Part shown: in pieces, positions 1 through 7,873 of the stretch
Numbering within the stretch: position 1 is the stretch's first letter
Layout: each line of letters starts with the position of its first letter
DNA from: an uncultured Lachnospiraceae bacterium
Lineage (GTDB): Bacteria > Bacillota > Clostridia > Lachnospirales > Lachnospiraceae
Direction of reading: 5' to 3'
NCBI GenBank assembly: GCA_947174725.1
Contig: CAMWKA010000003.1
Span: 1-18,407 of the forward strand
DNA: 18,407 nt
Program-made: the position numbers and the translations under genes
Notes under the pieces: generated by a model
What the model was told of the DNA's origin: nothing
Database searches by the model: none
What the model saw: only the letters and a program-made list of their open reading frames with translations

Positions 1-8
1 CATATAAA

Positions 9-36
9 TTGTATGATAAGCCTATTTATTATACAA
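9..36. promoter_or_regulatory. 28-bp dyad upstream of trkA
   Basis: An 11-base arm TTGTATGATAA (9-19) and its partner TTATTATACAA (26-36) flank a 6-base centre. They pair throughout with one G-T wobble. No T-run follows on the + strand, so it does not look like a terminator for an upstream gene. It lies just upstream of the putative trkA promoter and could be an operator or a chance AT-rich dyad. The pairing is seen directly; the role is a guess. Confidence 0.3.
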
Positions 37-55
37 AATATAGTGATTTAGTGTC

Positions 56-83
56 TTGCATTTATTTTCCATCAGTATATAAT
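56..83 (+). promoter_or_regulatory. Putative sigma-A promoter of trkA
   Basis: TTGCAT (56-61) and a perfect TATAAT (78-83) are separated by 16 bases. They lie about 95 bases before the trkA start, leaving a leader of roughly 85 nt. A short hairpin TGCCT/AGGCA lies in that leader, but I recognise no riboswitch class in it. The promoter probably serves trkA-trkH and perhaps guaA, since no terminator is visible between these genes. Confidence 0.5.
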
Positions 84-176
84 TTATATCAGTGGATAAA
101 TTATTGTGCCTGTGGAAAGGCATAGTTATTAGTGTGATCCTAAGCGAAAGCAAATATCCGGAAAGGTAGAAGGGCA

Positions 177-1553
177 ATGGCAAAGGATGTACAGGGACTG
201 GGCATCATCATTGTAGGATGCGGGAAAGTCGGTTCGACGCTGATCGAGCAGCTTAGTAAGGAAGGACATGACATTACGATCATAGATAAAAATGCCCAGA
301 AGGTTCAGGAGCTGACCAATCTTTATGATATCATGGGAATCGTGGGCAATGGCGCAAGCTATAGCACGCAGATGGAGGCAGGCATTGAGGAGACGGACCT
401 GATCATTGCCGTGACGGAGTCGGATGAGCTGAATCTGCTTTGCTGTACGGTGGCGAAGCGTGTCGGTAACTGCGCGGCGATTGCAAGAGTGCGGACACCG
501 GATTATAGTAAGGAAGTGAATTATCTGCGGGAGAAGCTGGGGCTTGCCATGATCATCAATCCGGAACTGGAAGCCGCCAAGGAAATGGCGCGTATCCTAT
601 ATCTTCCCACAACGCTGGAGGTCAATTCCTTTGCCCATGGACAGGCGGAGCTGATCAAATTTAAGATCCCGGAAGGAAATGTGCTGGATGGCGTAGAGAT
701 CATGTCCCTTGGCAGAAGCATTTCCACAAAGGTGCTGATCTGTGCAGTGGAGCGTGACGGGGAGGTTTATATTCCTTCCGGTAATACGAAACTACATAAA
801 GATGACGTTATTTCCGTGGTGGCATCCAGAAAGCTTGTAAAATCATTTTTGGAGGATATCGGATTCCGGACAAAACGGGTGAGGGATACGATGATCATCG
901 GCGGCGGTAAGGCGGCGTATTATCTGGCAGTGCAGCTGTTACATATGGGAATTTCCGTGAAGATCATAGAAAGCGACAGGGAACGCTGCGAAGAGCTCAG
1001 CGCCCTTTTACCAAAGGCAATTATTATTAATGGAGACGGTACGGATGAAGAACTGTTAAAAGAAGAAGGAATTGAGGAAACCCAGTCTTTTGTGCCGTTG
1101 ACAGGCATCGACGAGGAAAATATCATGCTGACCCTGTATGCAAGACAGGTGTCTGACGCAAAGGTCATTACAAAGCTCAACCGGATCCAGTTTAGGGACG
1201 TGATCGGGCAGCTTGATCTGGGCAGTGTCATTTACCCCAGATATATCACTTCTGAGGCGATCATCGCTTATGTCCGTGCAAAAAAAGATTCCAAAAACAG
1301 TAATATCGAGACATTATACCATATGTTTAACCACCGCGTGGAAGCCATCGAATTTCTGGTAGAGAAGAAATCAGAGGTGACTGATATTCCGCTGATGGAA
1401 CTTTCATTGAAAAAGAATCTGCTGATCTCATTTATCAATCGTAACGGTACGATCATTATTCCCGGCGGTAACGACTGCATCAAAGTGGGTGATACGGTGA
1501 TGATCGTGACGACACATACCGGATTTAACGGTATCAGGGATATTTTGAAATAA
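177..1553 (+). CDS. trkA: Trk potassium uptake regulatory subunit TrkA
   Basis: This cytoplasmic NAD(H)-binding gating subunit of a Trk-type K+ transporter binds the membrane subunit TrkH and controls its opening. At 458 residues it has the normal length for a duplicated TrkA. The first Rossmann RCK_N domain (about 9-130) carries GCGKVG at 14-19 and an acidic D37 at the end of strand 2, followed by RCK_C (about 150-228). The second RCK_N (about 236-355) has GGGKAA at 242-247 with E265, followed by RCK_C (about 378-457). The second glycine motif lacks the last Gly, as is common in TrkA second halves. The start is the only ATG near the domain, with GGAAAGG ten bases upstream. trkH follows after 26 bases, so the two are surely co-transcribed. 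Confidence 0.97.
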   Translation: MAKDVQGLGIIIVGCGKVGSTLIEQLSKEGHDITIIDKNAQKVQELTNLYDIMGIVGNGASYSTQMEAGIEETDLIIAVTESDELNLLCCTVAKRVGNCAAIARVRTPDYSKEVNYLREKLGLAMIINPELEAAKEMARILYLPTTLEVNSFAHGQAELIKFKIPEGNVLDGVEIMSLGRSISTKVLICAVERDGEVYIPSGNTKLHKDDVISVVASRKLVKSFLEDIGFRTKRVRDTMIIGGGKAAYYLAVQLLHMGISVKIIESDRERCEELSALLPKAIIINGDGTDEELLKEEGIEETQSFVPLTGIDEENIMLTLYARQVSDAKVITKLNRIQFRDVIGQLDLGSVIYPRYITSEAIIAYVRAKKDSKNSNIETLYHMFNHRVEAIEFLVEKKSEVTDIPLMELSLKKNLLISFINRNGTIIIPGGNDCIKVGDTVMIVTTHTGFNGIRDILK

Positions 1554-1579
1554 GATCTAAGGAAGGAAATTTCATTCTT

Positions 1580-3040
1580 ATGAATGGGTCGATTATTCGT
1601 TATATACTTGGATATGTTCTGAAAATAGAAGCGGCGCTTATGCTTCTTCCATGTCTGGTGGCACTGATCTATCAGGAAAAGGAAGGCCTTTGTTACCTGA
1701 TGGTGGCCGTGGGCGTCATGCTGGTGGGAATCATTACTACTTTGAAGAAACCATATGATACAGTCTTCTATTTGAAAGAGGGATGCGTTACCACTGCACT
1801 TAGCTGGATTCTACTGAGTCTTTGTGGATGTCTGCCGTTCTGGCTGACCAGAGAAATCCCTAGTTTTACGGATGCGCTGTTTGAGACGATTTCCGGGTTT
1901 ACGACCACGGGGGCAACCATTCTGGGGGATGTGGAGGCGTTGTCCTATACTTCCTTGTTTTGGCGCAGCTTTACCCATTGGATCGGCGGTATGGGCGTTC
2001 TCGTATTCTTGCTTGCGATCATACCGATGAGCGGCGGTTCCAATATCAATCTGATGCGGGCGGAGAGCCCGGGACCTTCCGTAGGCAAGCTTGTGCCGAA
2101 GATGCGTTATACCGCGCAGATCTTATATTTCATTTATTTCGGAATGACGATCTTAGAGATCATCCTGCTTCTGATCGGGAAAATGCCTCTGTTTGATGCA
2201 ATTGCTACCGGATTTGGCACTGCGGGAACGGGCGGATTTGGTATTAAAAATGACAGTATGACAAGTTATTCCCCATATATTCAATGGGTAACGACGATAT
2301 TTATGATCCTGTTCGGGGTCAATTTCAATGCATTTTATCTGATTGTATTTGGCAAGATCAAAAAGGCGTTCTGCATGGAAGAGGTCAGATATTATTTTCT
2401 GATCATCTTTGTGTCCATCGGAATTATCTTTACAAGTCTTTTGAGAATGACTGGCAATGTGGCTGATTCGCTGAGGCATGCGGCATTTCAAGTGGGTTCC
2501 ATCATTACGACGACAGGATTCTCCACAGCCGATTTTGAGCAGTGGTCGCAGACCTGTAAAACGGTGCTGGTTCTTCTTATGTTTGTCGGAGCCTGTGCAG
2601 GCAGTACCGGCGGCGGAATCAAGGTATCAAGATTTGTGGTTTTATTTAAAACAGTGGCTAAGGAATTAAATTCCTATATCCATCCTAAGATCATCAAGAA
2701 GATCAGAATAGAAGGAAAGCCGGTAGAGCATGAGGTGGTAAGGGCGATCAATGTGTATTTTATTACATTTATGATCTTATTCTCACTGTCTGTATTTTTG
2801 GTTTCTTTGGAAGGTAGGGATCTGATCACGAATTTTACAGCGGTTATCGCAACGCTCAACAATATCGGTCCCGGTCTGGAAATGGTGGGACCAACGCAGA
2901 ATTTTGGATTTTTCTCGGTATTTTCCAAATGGGTTCTGATGTTTGACATGCTTGCCGGACGATTAGAGCTGTTTCCGTTGCTGATACTGTTCCATCCGGC
3001 AGTGTGGAGAGAGATGTTTATTGGGAAGAAGAGAAACTGA
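1580..3040 (+). CDS. trkH: Trk potassium uptake membrane subunit TrkH
   Basis: This is the pore-forming inner-membrane K+ translocator of the Trk/Ktr/HKT superfamily. The 486-residue protein has the expected four membrane-pore-membrane repeats. Their pore loops can be read as SGFTTTGAT (105-113), [11 protein letters not shown] (211-221), [11 protein letters not shown] (306-316) and TLNNIGPG (425-432), the glycine-centred selectivity-filter positions. Long hydrophobic segments flank each loop, and GSTGGGIK (341-348) is the usual conserved stretch after the third repeat. The start has GGAAGGAAA upstream (about 1560-1568). It follows trkA by 26 bases and precedes guaA by 13, so all three probably share a transcript. 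Confidence 0.96.
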   Translation: MNGSIIRYILGYVLKIEAALMLLPCLVALIYQEKEGLCYLMVAVGVMLVGIITTLKKPYDTVFYLKEGCVTTALSWILLSLCGCLPFWLTREIPSFTDALFETISGFTTTGATILGDVEALSYTSLFWRSFTHWIGGMGVLVFLLAIIPMSGGSNINLMRAESPGPSVGKLVPKMRYTAQILYFIYFGMTILEIILLLIGKMPLFDAIATGFGTAGTGGFGIKNDSMTSYSPYIQWVTTIFMILFGVNFNAFYLIVFGKIKKAFCMEEVRYYFLIIFVSIGIIFTSLLRMTGNVADSLRHAAFQVGSIITTTGFSTADFEQWSQTCKTVLVLLMFVGACAGSTGGGIKVSRFVVLFKTVAKELNSYIHPKIIKKIRIEGKPVEHEVVRAINVYFITFMILFSLSVFLVSLEGRDLITNFTAVIATLNNIGPGLEMVGPTQNFGFFSVFSKWVLMFDMLAGRLELFPLLILFHPAVWREMFIGKKRN

Positions 3041-3042
3041 AT

Positions 3043-3047
3043 GGAGG
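3043..3047 (+). promoter_or_regulatory. Ribosome binding site setting the guaA start
   Basis: GGAGG lies six bases before the ATG at 3054. The frame stays open upstream to a TTG at 3021, but that codon lies inside trkH and has no such site. The ATG at 3054 is therefore the start, which also gives the usual GuaA N-terminus. Confidence 0.85.
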
Positions 3048-3053
3048 AAAATT

Positions 3054-4598
3054 ATGAAAAAGGAACTAGTCATTGTTATTGATTTCGGCGGACAGTATAA
3101 CCAGCTTGTGGCGCGTCGTGTCAGGGAATGTAACGTGTATTGTGAAATCTATTCCTATAAGACAGATATCGAGAAGATCAAGGAGATGCATCCGAAAGGG
3201 ATCATCCTGACCGGCGGTCCGAACAGCTGTTATGAGGAGGGAGCGCCGACCTATAGTAAGGAACTCTTTGAACTGGGGATTCCGGTGCTTGGGTTGTGTT
3301 ATGGAGCGCAACTGATGCAGCTTGTTCTTGGAGGTACGGTGGAAAAGGCACCGGTGCGTGAATATGGAAAGATCATGGTGCATGTTGAGACAAGCTCGCC
3401 GTTATTTAAGGATGTTACACCCGATACGGTCTGCTGGATGAGCCATAATGATTATATTTCTAAAACAGCACCCGGATTTGAGATCATTGCAACGACTGCG
3501 GACTGCCCGGTGGCAGCGGCGCAGTGTATGAAAAACCAGCTCTACGCCATTCAGTTTCATCCGGAAGTCCTGCATACGCAGGAAGGTAAAAAGATGCTGC
3601 ATAACTTTGTCTATCACATCTGCGGCTGTTCCGGAGACTGGCGTATGGATTCCTTTGTAGAGGAGACCATCGGGCAGATCCGTGAGAAAGTTGGAAAGGG
3701 GAAGGTACTGTGCGCGTTGTCCGGCGGTGTGGATTCCTCTGTGGCAGCAGTGCTGCTATCCAAGGCAGTGGGTGATCAATTGACCTGTGTGTTTGTCGAT
3801 CATGGCTTGCTGCGTAAAAATGAGGGTGACGAAGTGGAGGCGGTCTTTGGCCCGAAGGGAAACTATCAATTGAACTTTATCCGTGTCAATGCGCAGCAGC
3901 GCTTCTATGATAAGCTGGCAGGCGTGGCAGAGCCGGAACAGAAGCGGAAGATCATAGGGGAAGAATTTATCCGTGTCTTTGAAGAGGCGGCAAAAGAGAT
4001 CGGCGCAGTTGATTTTCTGATACAGGGAACGATTTATCCGGATGTAGTGGAAAGCGGTCTTGGCGGGGAATCCGCTGTGATCAAATCCCATCATAATGTG
4101 GGCGGACTGCCGGATTGCGTTGATTTTAAAGAGATCATAGAGCCGCTTCGTAATCTTTTTAAGGATGAAGTCCGCAAGGTCGGCTTGGAACTTGGCATTC
4201 CGGAATATCTGGTATTTCGCCAGCCGTTCCCGGGTCCCGGACTGGGCGTTCGTATCGTTGGTGAAGTCACTGCGGAAAAGGTACGTATCGTACAGGATGC
4301 AGATGCCATCTATCGTGAGGAGATTGACAAAGCCGGTCTGAATAAGACGCTGGGACAGTATTTTGCTGCACTTACCAATATGCGTTCCGTCGGCGTCATG
4401 GGGGATGAACGGACTTATGATTATGCTGTTGCGCTTCGCGCGGTCAATACGGTGGACTTTATGACGGCAGAAGCGGCAGAGATTCCCTATGAGGTACTGC
4501 AAAGGGTGATGAGCAGAATCATCAATGAGGTCAAGGGAGTAAACAGGGTAATGTATGATTTGACCAGTAAGCCGCCGGGGACGATAGAGTTCGAGTGA
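3054..4598 (+). CDS. guaA: GMP synthase (glutamine-hydrolysing)
   Basis: The enzyme converts XMP to GMP using ATP and glutamine, the last step of guanine nucleotide synthesis. The 514-residue protein is a normal fused GuaA. The N-terminal class I amidotransferase has C82 in GLCYG and H169/E171 in QFHPEV. The ATP-pyrophosphatase domain has the PP-loop SGGVDSS at 223-229, and the C-terminal dimerisation domain ends in KPPGTIEFE. The usual family ending is close to PPATIEWE, so the last residues are slightly altered, and they lie in a 10-bp repeat that recurs at 5904. The 3' end of guaA is a known integration site for genomic islands; see the island entry. It sits 13 bases after trkH. Confidence 0.98.
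   Translation: MKKELVIVIDFGGQYNQLVARRVRECNVYCEIYSYKTDIEKIKEMHPKGIILTGGPNSCYEEGAPTYSKELFELGIPVLGLCYGAQLMQLVLGGTVEKAPVREYGKIMVHVETSSPLFKDVTPDTVCWMSHNDYISKTAPGFEIIATTADCPVAAAQCMKNQLYAIQFHPEVLHTQEGKKMLHNFVYHICGCSGDWRMDSFVEETIGQIREKVGKGKVLCALSGGVDSSVAAVLLSKAVGDQLTCVFVDHGLLRKNEGDEVEAVFGPKGNYQLNFIRVNAQQRFYDKLAGVAEPEQKRKIIGEEFIRVFEEAAKEIGAVDFLIQGTIYPDVVESGLGGESAVIKSHHNVGGLPDCVDFKEIIEPLRNLFKDEVRKVGLELGIPEYLVFRQPFPGPGLGVRIVGEVTAEKVRIVQDADAIYREEIDKAGLNKTLGQYFAALTNMRSVGVMGDERTYDYAVALRAVNTVDFMTAEAAEIPYEVLQRVMSRIINEVKGVNRVMYDLTSKPPGTIEFE
4587..4596 (+). repeat. Left copy of 10-bp repeat at guaA 3' end (putative att)
   Basis: GAGTTCGAGT covers the last three guaA codons (Glu-Phe-Glu) and the first base of the stop. 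An identical 10-mer lies at 5904-5913. The position at the very end of guaA is typical for site-specific integration of islands. Confidence 0.45.
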
Positions 4599-4602
4599 TA
4601 AA

Positions 4603-4719
4603 ATGGGATTGAATACAATTTATTCAAGCGCAATAGATACAAATGGTGCATGGTGGAGTCATGTATTGGTACAGGAATTAACAAAAATATTGGAGAATCA
4701 TGAAGAATGCTCAGAATAA
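4603..4719 (+). CDS. Possible small protein, 38 residues, overlapping next gene
   Basis: An ATG four bases after the guaA stop opens a 38-codon frame ending in TAA at 4717-4719, so it overlaps the start of the next gene by 13 bases. That arrangement would allow translational coupling. The product begins MGLNTIYSS, has a Trp-Trp pair and ends in an acidic helix-like tail. I do not recognise it. The ribosome site is poor, only a GAG inside the guaA stop region, so it may instead be a truncated fragment left by the insertion. Confidence 0.3.
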   Translation: MGLNTIYSSAIDTNGAWWSHVLVQELTKILENHEECSE

Positions 4720-5855
4720 AGGTAAAATGGATTATTTATTTTTTCATAGGGCCAATAGGTCTTATCTTATATTCATGGGTAAATGCGTCTGAAGGGGTCT
4801 TTAGGAGAAAGAAAAAGGTAATTTTCAGATCAGACATACATAAGATGTTATTTGGCTTCCCAATTTGGATAAAACAAATTGATCGTTCTTATTTATTCAT
4901 TAATATTTTTAATGAACTAATGGTCGTATTATCGGTAATTGGCTGGTTTATACTGGATATAGAGAAAAAAGAATATCTTTTGCAAAAGTTTCCAAGTATA
5001 GGGATTATTATACTTTTAGCAGAATTATTCTGGACCATAGCATTAGGTATACTTGATGCCAGAGATGGTAAAGATCCAGTTTATATTAGAGAAACTATTG
5101 ATTTACAAGAAAATCAAGGAAGTATAATAGTAGGAGATGCTAATAATTATATTTACCATTATGTTTATACGTATTTAAGAAAGGAAAAAGTTGAAAAGTT
5201 AGTAATTATTCTCCCAGAAAGTTATTTTATTACTGAGGATGTGAATGGGAATTTTCGTATACTGCGTAAAGGCAGATATGAGATAGTAAGCAATGTGGGA
5301 ACTTATGAAGAACTTTCAGATAAATTAGTAAGGGAAGGCTTTGCTACATTGCGATGTGAAAGGGAATTTAAAGATTTAAATAATGCTTGTGAGGCAGATG
5401 CCAGTAATCTAGGAAAATTATTTTTAGAAATAATGAAAAAAGAAAAATTTTCTGGAAGAATTTATTTGTTAGCACATGGGAAATCTAATAGACTGTTGAT
5501 TGATATGTTGAGTATTATACCGATAAGTGGAATAGTATCCTTATGTGGTGCAGGAGTGGAATTTGATGAAGGGTATATAAATTCTTTAATTTCAAAGAAT
5601 ATACCAATATTGTTTGGTTATGTACAGGAAGATCCGTATTATAGTGAAGCATCTATAGAGTATATTAAAAAGTGTGTCTTGGAATATATAAAGATTGAAA
5701 GGTTTGAAAACACAGATTTTACTTTTAGAGAATGCAGAGTAAATAAGAAGAAAAGTATTGATAAAATAGGATATAAGTTAGTATCGGGATTTCAATTGCC
5801 GCTTATGAATCCTATTGTAGTCGATAAAATTCTTATATGGTTAAACACTCACTGA
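4707..5855 (+). CDS. Membrane-anchored protein with degenerate alpha/beta-hydrolase features
   Basis: I do not recognise this 382-residue protein by name. The N-terminal third has three likely membrane segments (about 8-25, 69-84 and 97-116), with a basic stretch FRRKKK (32-37) between the first two. The rest is soluble. RIYLLAHGKSNR (251-262) resembles the nucleophile elbow strand of alpha/beta hydrolases but reads G-K-S-N-R instead of GxSxG. ISGIVSLCGAG and IPILFGYVQEDP (299-310) resemble the following strands, with D309 in the place of the catalytic acid. No obvious catalytic His follows. It may be a divergent or inactive hydrolase. The gene is markedly AT-rich compared with its neighbours and is the main cargo of the putative guaA-end insertion. 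GGAGA lies ten bases before the ATG. Confidence 0.75.
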   Translation: MLRIKVKWIIYFFIGPIGLILYSWVNASEGVFRRKKKVIFRSDIHKMLFGFPIWIKQIDRSYLFINIFNELMVVLSVIGWFILDIEKKEYLLQKFPSIGIIILLAELFWTIALGILDARDGKDPVYIRETIDLQENQGSIIVGDANNYIYHYVYTYLRKEKVEKLVIILPESYFITEDVNGNFRILRKGRYEIVSNVGTYEELSDKLVREGFATLRCEREFKDLNNACEADASNLGKLFLEIMKKEKFSGRIYLLAHGKSNRLLIDMLSIIPISGIVSLCGAGVEFDEGYINSLISKNIPILFGYVQEDPYYSEASIEYIKKCVLEYIKIERFENTDFTFRECRVNKKKSIDKIGYKLVSGFQLPLMNPIVVDKILIWLNTH

Positions 5856-5903
5856 TATTTAACATTTCTGGTAAGATATTTATTTAATTGATATTCAGCT
5901 GTC

Positions 5904-5913
5904 GAGTTCGAGT
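5904..5913 (+). repeat. Right copy of 10-bp guaA-end repeat (putative att)
   Basis: GAGTTCGAGT matches 4587-4596 exactly and is followed by AA, giving the in-frame reading GAG TTC GAG TAA. The bases to the left of the repeat differ from guaA. The T-loop-like GTTCGA inside it is not part of a tRNA. Confidence 0.42.
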
Positions 5914-5936
5914 AACGGACAGAACGCTGGAAATGC

Positions 5937-5948
5937 TGATAAAATGGG
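5937..5948 (+). repeat. Second match to the guaA end, 12 bp
   Basis: TGATAAAATGGG here is identical to 4596-4607. At the guaA end this block overlaps the 10-bp repeat by one base; here the two blocks are separated by 23 bases. The two loci thus share both blocks in the same order, as if one had lost or gained a 24-bp segment. Confidence 0.4.
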
Positions 5949-6006
5949 TGCTTCTGGCGTTATTATATAGTGTTTGGCGCTAATTATTTGATGAGTACTG
6001 AATTTT

Positions 6007-6041
6007 GGGCGGGTATCATGATACCTGCTCTATTTCTTTTT
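6007..6041 (+). terminator. Probable intrinsic terminator
   Basis: The perfect 14-base palindrome GGTATCATGATACC is extended on both sides by G-C and G-T pairs (GGGC.../...GCTC) and followed by TATTTCTTTTT. It lies about 150 bases after the 382-residue gene and would end transcription entering from the guaA side. Confidence 0.55.
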
Positions 6042-6140
6042 GCGTAGCTTTAGTAATCGCCTACCGCCTACTCGATTGCTCTTTCTTATCATTAATATCA
6101 TTTCGAAATTTGCTACTTAATATATTTTTATGTGTTTTTG

Positions 6141-6149
6141 TGTTATGAT
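6141..6149 (+). promoter_or_regulatory. Possible extended -10 promoter for the MoxR/VWA cluster
   Basis: TGTTATGAT has the TGn-TATGAT form of an extended -10. No good -35 lies 17 bases upstream. It would give a leader of about 220 nt before the SWIM gene. It is the best candidate I see in this gap, but AT-rich DNA gives many such matches. Confidence 0.3.
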
Positions 6150-6374
6150 TAATGTAAAATAATGTAGAAGTGTTCATAAGGCAAAAGGAGCAGTAATTTA
6201 AATAAACACATAAAACCATATATGTATCACGTAAAATATTATAGGACGAACTGCTGCATGATTGGACTATTAAGGATGACGCAGGGGAATGTGCCTGCAT
6301 GGGTGAATGGCTTTATAATAGATTTTTGGACATAGTTTGATGTGTAAGGATGTAAAAACGAAAGGAGTACAAAA

Positions 6375-7853
6375 ATGAGAGAAGTAACAGAGCAGCAGAT
6401 TTTAGCATTGGCACCCAATGCAGCGGCAGCTTCGAATGGCAAAAAAATATCTCAAAAAGGCGGATTTGTCAAGCTTGAACGGTCGGCGGATGACACGCTA
6501 TATATAGGAGAGTGTACAGGAAGCGGCAAAAGCAATTACATTACATCAGCAGATTACATAGACGAAGCCAATCCGGTGTTTCGCTGTTCCTGCCCCAGCA
6601 GACAGTTTCCGTGTAAGCATAGTCTGGGACTGATGTATGAAATGCTTGCGAAAAAGGAGTTTGGCGTCTGTGAGATCCCGGAAGATATCCGAAAAAAGCG
6701 CGAGAAAAAGCAGGCGAGGGATAACAAAGCAAACGAGGCTGCAAAACCGGAAAGCGAGATGACCGAAGAGGAAAGAGCGAAGGCGGAAAAGAAAAAGGCA
6801 TCCGCAGCAAAGTCAGCAAAAAATGCAAAAGTAAAGAAATTAAAATCACAGCTGGAAGGGTTGGACTTAGTAGAAAAGGTCGTCAATGAACTGATGGCGG
6901 CAGGATTGGGGACAATTGGCGGGGCCTCGCTCAAAACCTACCAGCAGCTTGCAAAACAAATGGGAGATTATTACCTTCCGGGACCGCAGAGACTCTGTAA
7001 CCAGCTTTTAATAGAGATAACCGCATTCCAGAAGGACAATGACGAGTCTCACTATGATGCGGCAATCAGTGTCCTTGAAAAGCTGTGGACGTTAATCAAG
7101 AAATCACGTCAGTACATCAATGAAAAGCTTGAAAATGAAGATGTAACGTTGGATGATACCGTGTTGTACGAGGAACTTGGCGGTATTTGGAAACTGTCAG
7201 AACTTGAAGAGTTGGGAAAGAGTAAAAAGAATGCAAGCCTAATGCAGCTGTCATTTTGGGTGACATATGATGAGGCAAGAAAAGAGTATATAGACACAGG
7301 CTGCTGGACCGATCTGGACAATGGGGAAATCTTCATGAATTATAACTACCGTCCGCTCAAATCATTAAAGTATGTCAAGCAGGAGGACAGCATCTTTGGC
7401 GTGGCAAAAGTGCCAAGCGTAGTGTTTTATCCAGGCGATGGAAATGTGAGAGTCAGATGGGACGGCGCACAGATACGCGAATATGAAAAAGAAGACTATG
7501 AGGCAGTTTTTCAATATGCCATAACTTCTGTCAAACAGGAAACAAAGTCTGTCAAGAATTTCCTCAAAAATGCAATGACTCAGCCCATGATGATAAAACT
7601 GATTGCATTTAACAAGATTGGAAAATCAGATGAAGGTTTCGTGCTGGCAGACAAGAATAACGATACAATCCTTCTGGGAAATATGCCGGATATGGAGGAG
7701 ACGGCAGTGCGCCTTTCCATGCTGCCGGACGGTTCGCTTTTGGAGAATCAGGTGCTTTTAGGAGCTTTTTATTATGATAAAAATAGCCGCAGACTTTTAG
7801 TGCAGCCGCTCAGTATTATCACGCATGATGCAGTGGTACGTTTGTTGTATTGA
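6375..7853 (+). CDS. SWIM zinc-finger protein of a yeh-like MoxR/VWA cluster
   Basis: The 492-residue cytoplasmic protein has a SWIM zinc-binding motif, C71-x-C73-x6-C80-x-H82, within CSCPSRQFPCKH. Before it stands the stretch IGECTGSGKSNY (44-55) that accompanies this SWIM type. SWIM domains bind DNA or protein partners. A long Lys/Glu/Ala-rich linker (about 103-160) follows, likely coiled or disordered, then a C-terminal region with aromatic strands (about 280-490) of unknown fold. It is the first gene of the cluster, and AAAGGAG stands shortly before the ATG. It ends in ATGA-style overlap with the next frame. E. coli YehQ is also a SWIM protein next to yehLMP, which is the basis for the family link. 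Its substrate is unknown. Confidence 0.85.
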   Translation: MREVTEQQILALAPNAAAASNGKKISQKGGFVKLERSADDTLYIGECTGSGKSNYITSADYIDEANPVFRCSCPSRQFPCKHSLGLMYEMLAKKEFGVCEIPEDIRKKREKKQARDNKANEAAKPESEMTEEERAKAEKKKASAAKSAKNAKVKKLKSQLEGLDLVEKVVNELMAAGLGTIGGASLKTYQQLAKQMGDYYLPGPQRLCNQLLIEITAFQKDNDESHYDAAISVLEKLWTLIKKSRQYINEKLENEDVTLDDTVLYEELGGIWKLSELEELGKSKKNASLMQLSFWVTYDEARKEYIDTGCWTDLDNGEIFMNYNYRPLKSLKYVKQEDSIFGVAKVPSVVFYPGDGNVRVRWDGAQIREYEKEDYEAVFQYAITSVKQETKSVKNFLKNAMTQPMMIKLIAFNKIGKSDEGFVLADKNNDTILLGNMPDMEETAVRLSMLPDGSLLENQVLLGAFYYDKNSRRLLVQPLSIITHDAVVRLLY

Positions 7854-7854
7854 T

Positions 7855-7863
7855 GGGGGGAGG
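7855..7863 (+). promoter_or_regulatory. Ribosome binding site deciding the start of the HEAT-like gene
   Basis: GGGGGGAGG directly follows the SWIM stop region and lies ten bases before ATG 7874. The earlier TTG (7850) and ATG (7853) in the same frame precede or overlap this site, so they are unlikely starts. Confidence 0.7.
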
Positions 7864-7873
7864 TAAAGGAAAT

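Larger units (their letters stand above)
4587..5913. mobile_element. Putative small insertion at the 3' end of guaA
   Basis: The interval is bounded by identical copies of GAGTTCGAGT. At the right copy the bases read GAG TTC GAG TAA, so recombination between the copies would restore guaA with the same Glu-Phe-Glu ending and a TAA stop. The DNA between is visibly more AT-rich than trkA, trkH and guaA. It encodes only a 382-residue protein and a 38-codon ORF. There is no integrase, transposase or origin, so it would be a remnant or a passenger element mobilised in trans. The repeats and composition are seen directly; the island reading is inference supported by the known guaA hotspot. A 10-bp match could also be chance. 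Confidence 0.42.
5856..6374. other. 519-base stretch without a confident gene
   Basis: It holds the right repeat of the putative guaA-end insertion (5904), a second short match to the guaA end (5937-5948), a terminator-like palindrome (6007-6041), a possible extended -10 promoter (6141-6149) and a 25-codon frame (6258-6335) with no convincing ribosome site. In one frame the bases from about 5875 to 5970 read through to a TAG as a Ser/Asn/Gly-rich peptide, which could be the tail of a lost gene. No tRNA or riboswitch fold was recognised. Confidence 0.6.

Noticed and set aside
91..176. Riboswitch (c-di-AMP or c-di-GMP type) in the trkA leader
   Set aside because: Only a 5-bp hairpin and purine-rich stretches are visible; the conserved bases of those classes are missing.
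3756..4502. 248-codon open frame on the minus strand across guaA
   Set aside because: It is the antisense shadow of a fully conserved guaA, with no ribosome site and a composition typical of reverse-frame reading.
5901..5915. GTTCGA resembling a tRNA T-loop, also at the guaA end
   Set aside because: No acceptor, D or anticodon stem can be formed around either copy.
6507..6533. GSGKS in the SWIM protein resembling a Walker A loop
   Set aside because: The spacing does not fit GxxxxGK[ST], there is no Walker B, and a GxCxGSG stretch before the zinc finger is usual for this SWIM type.
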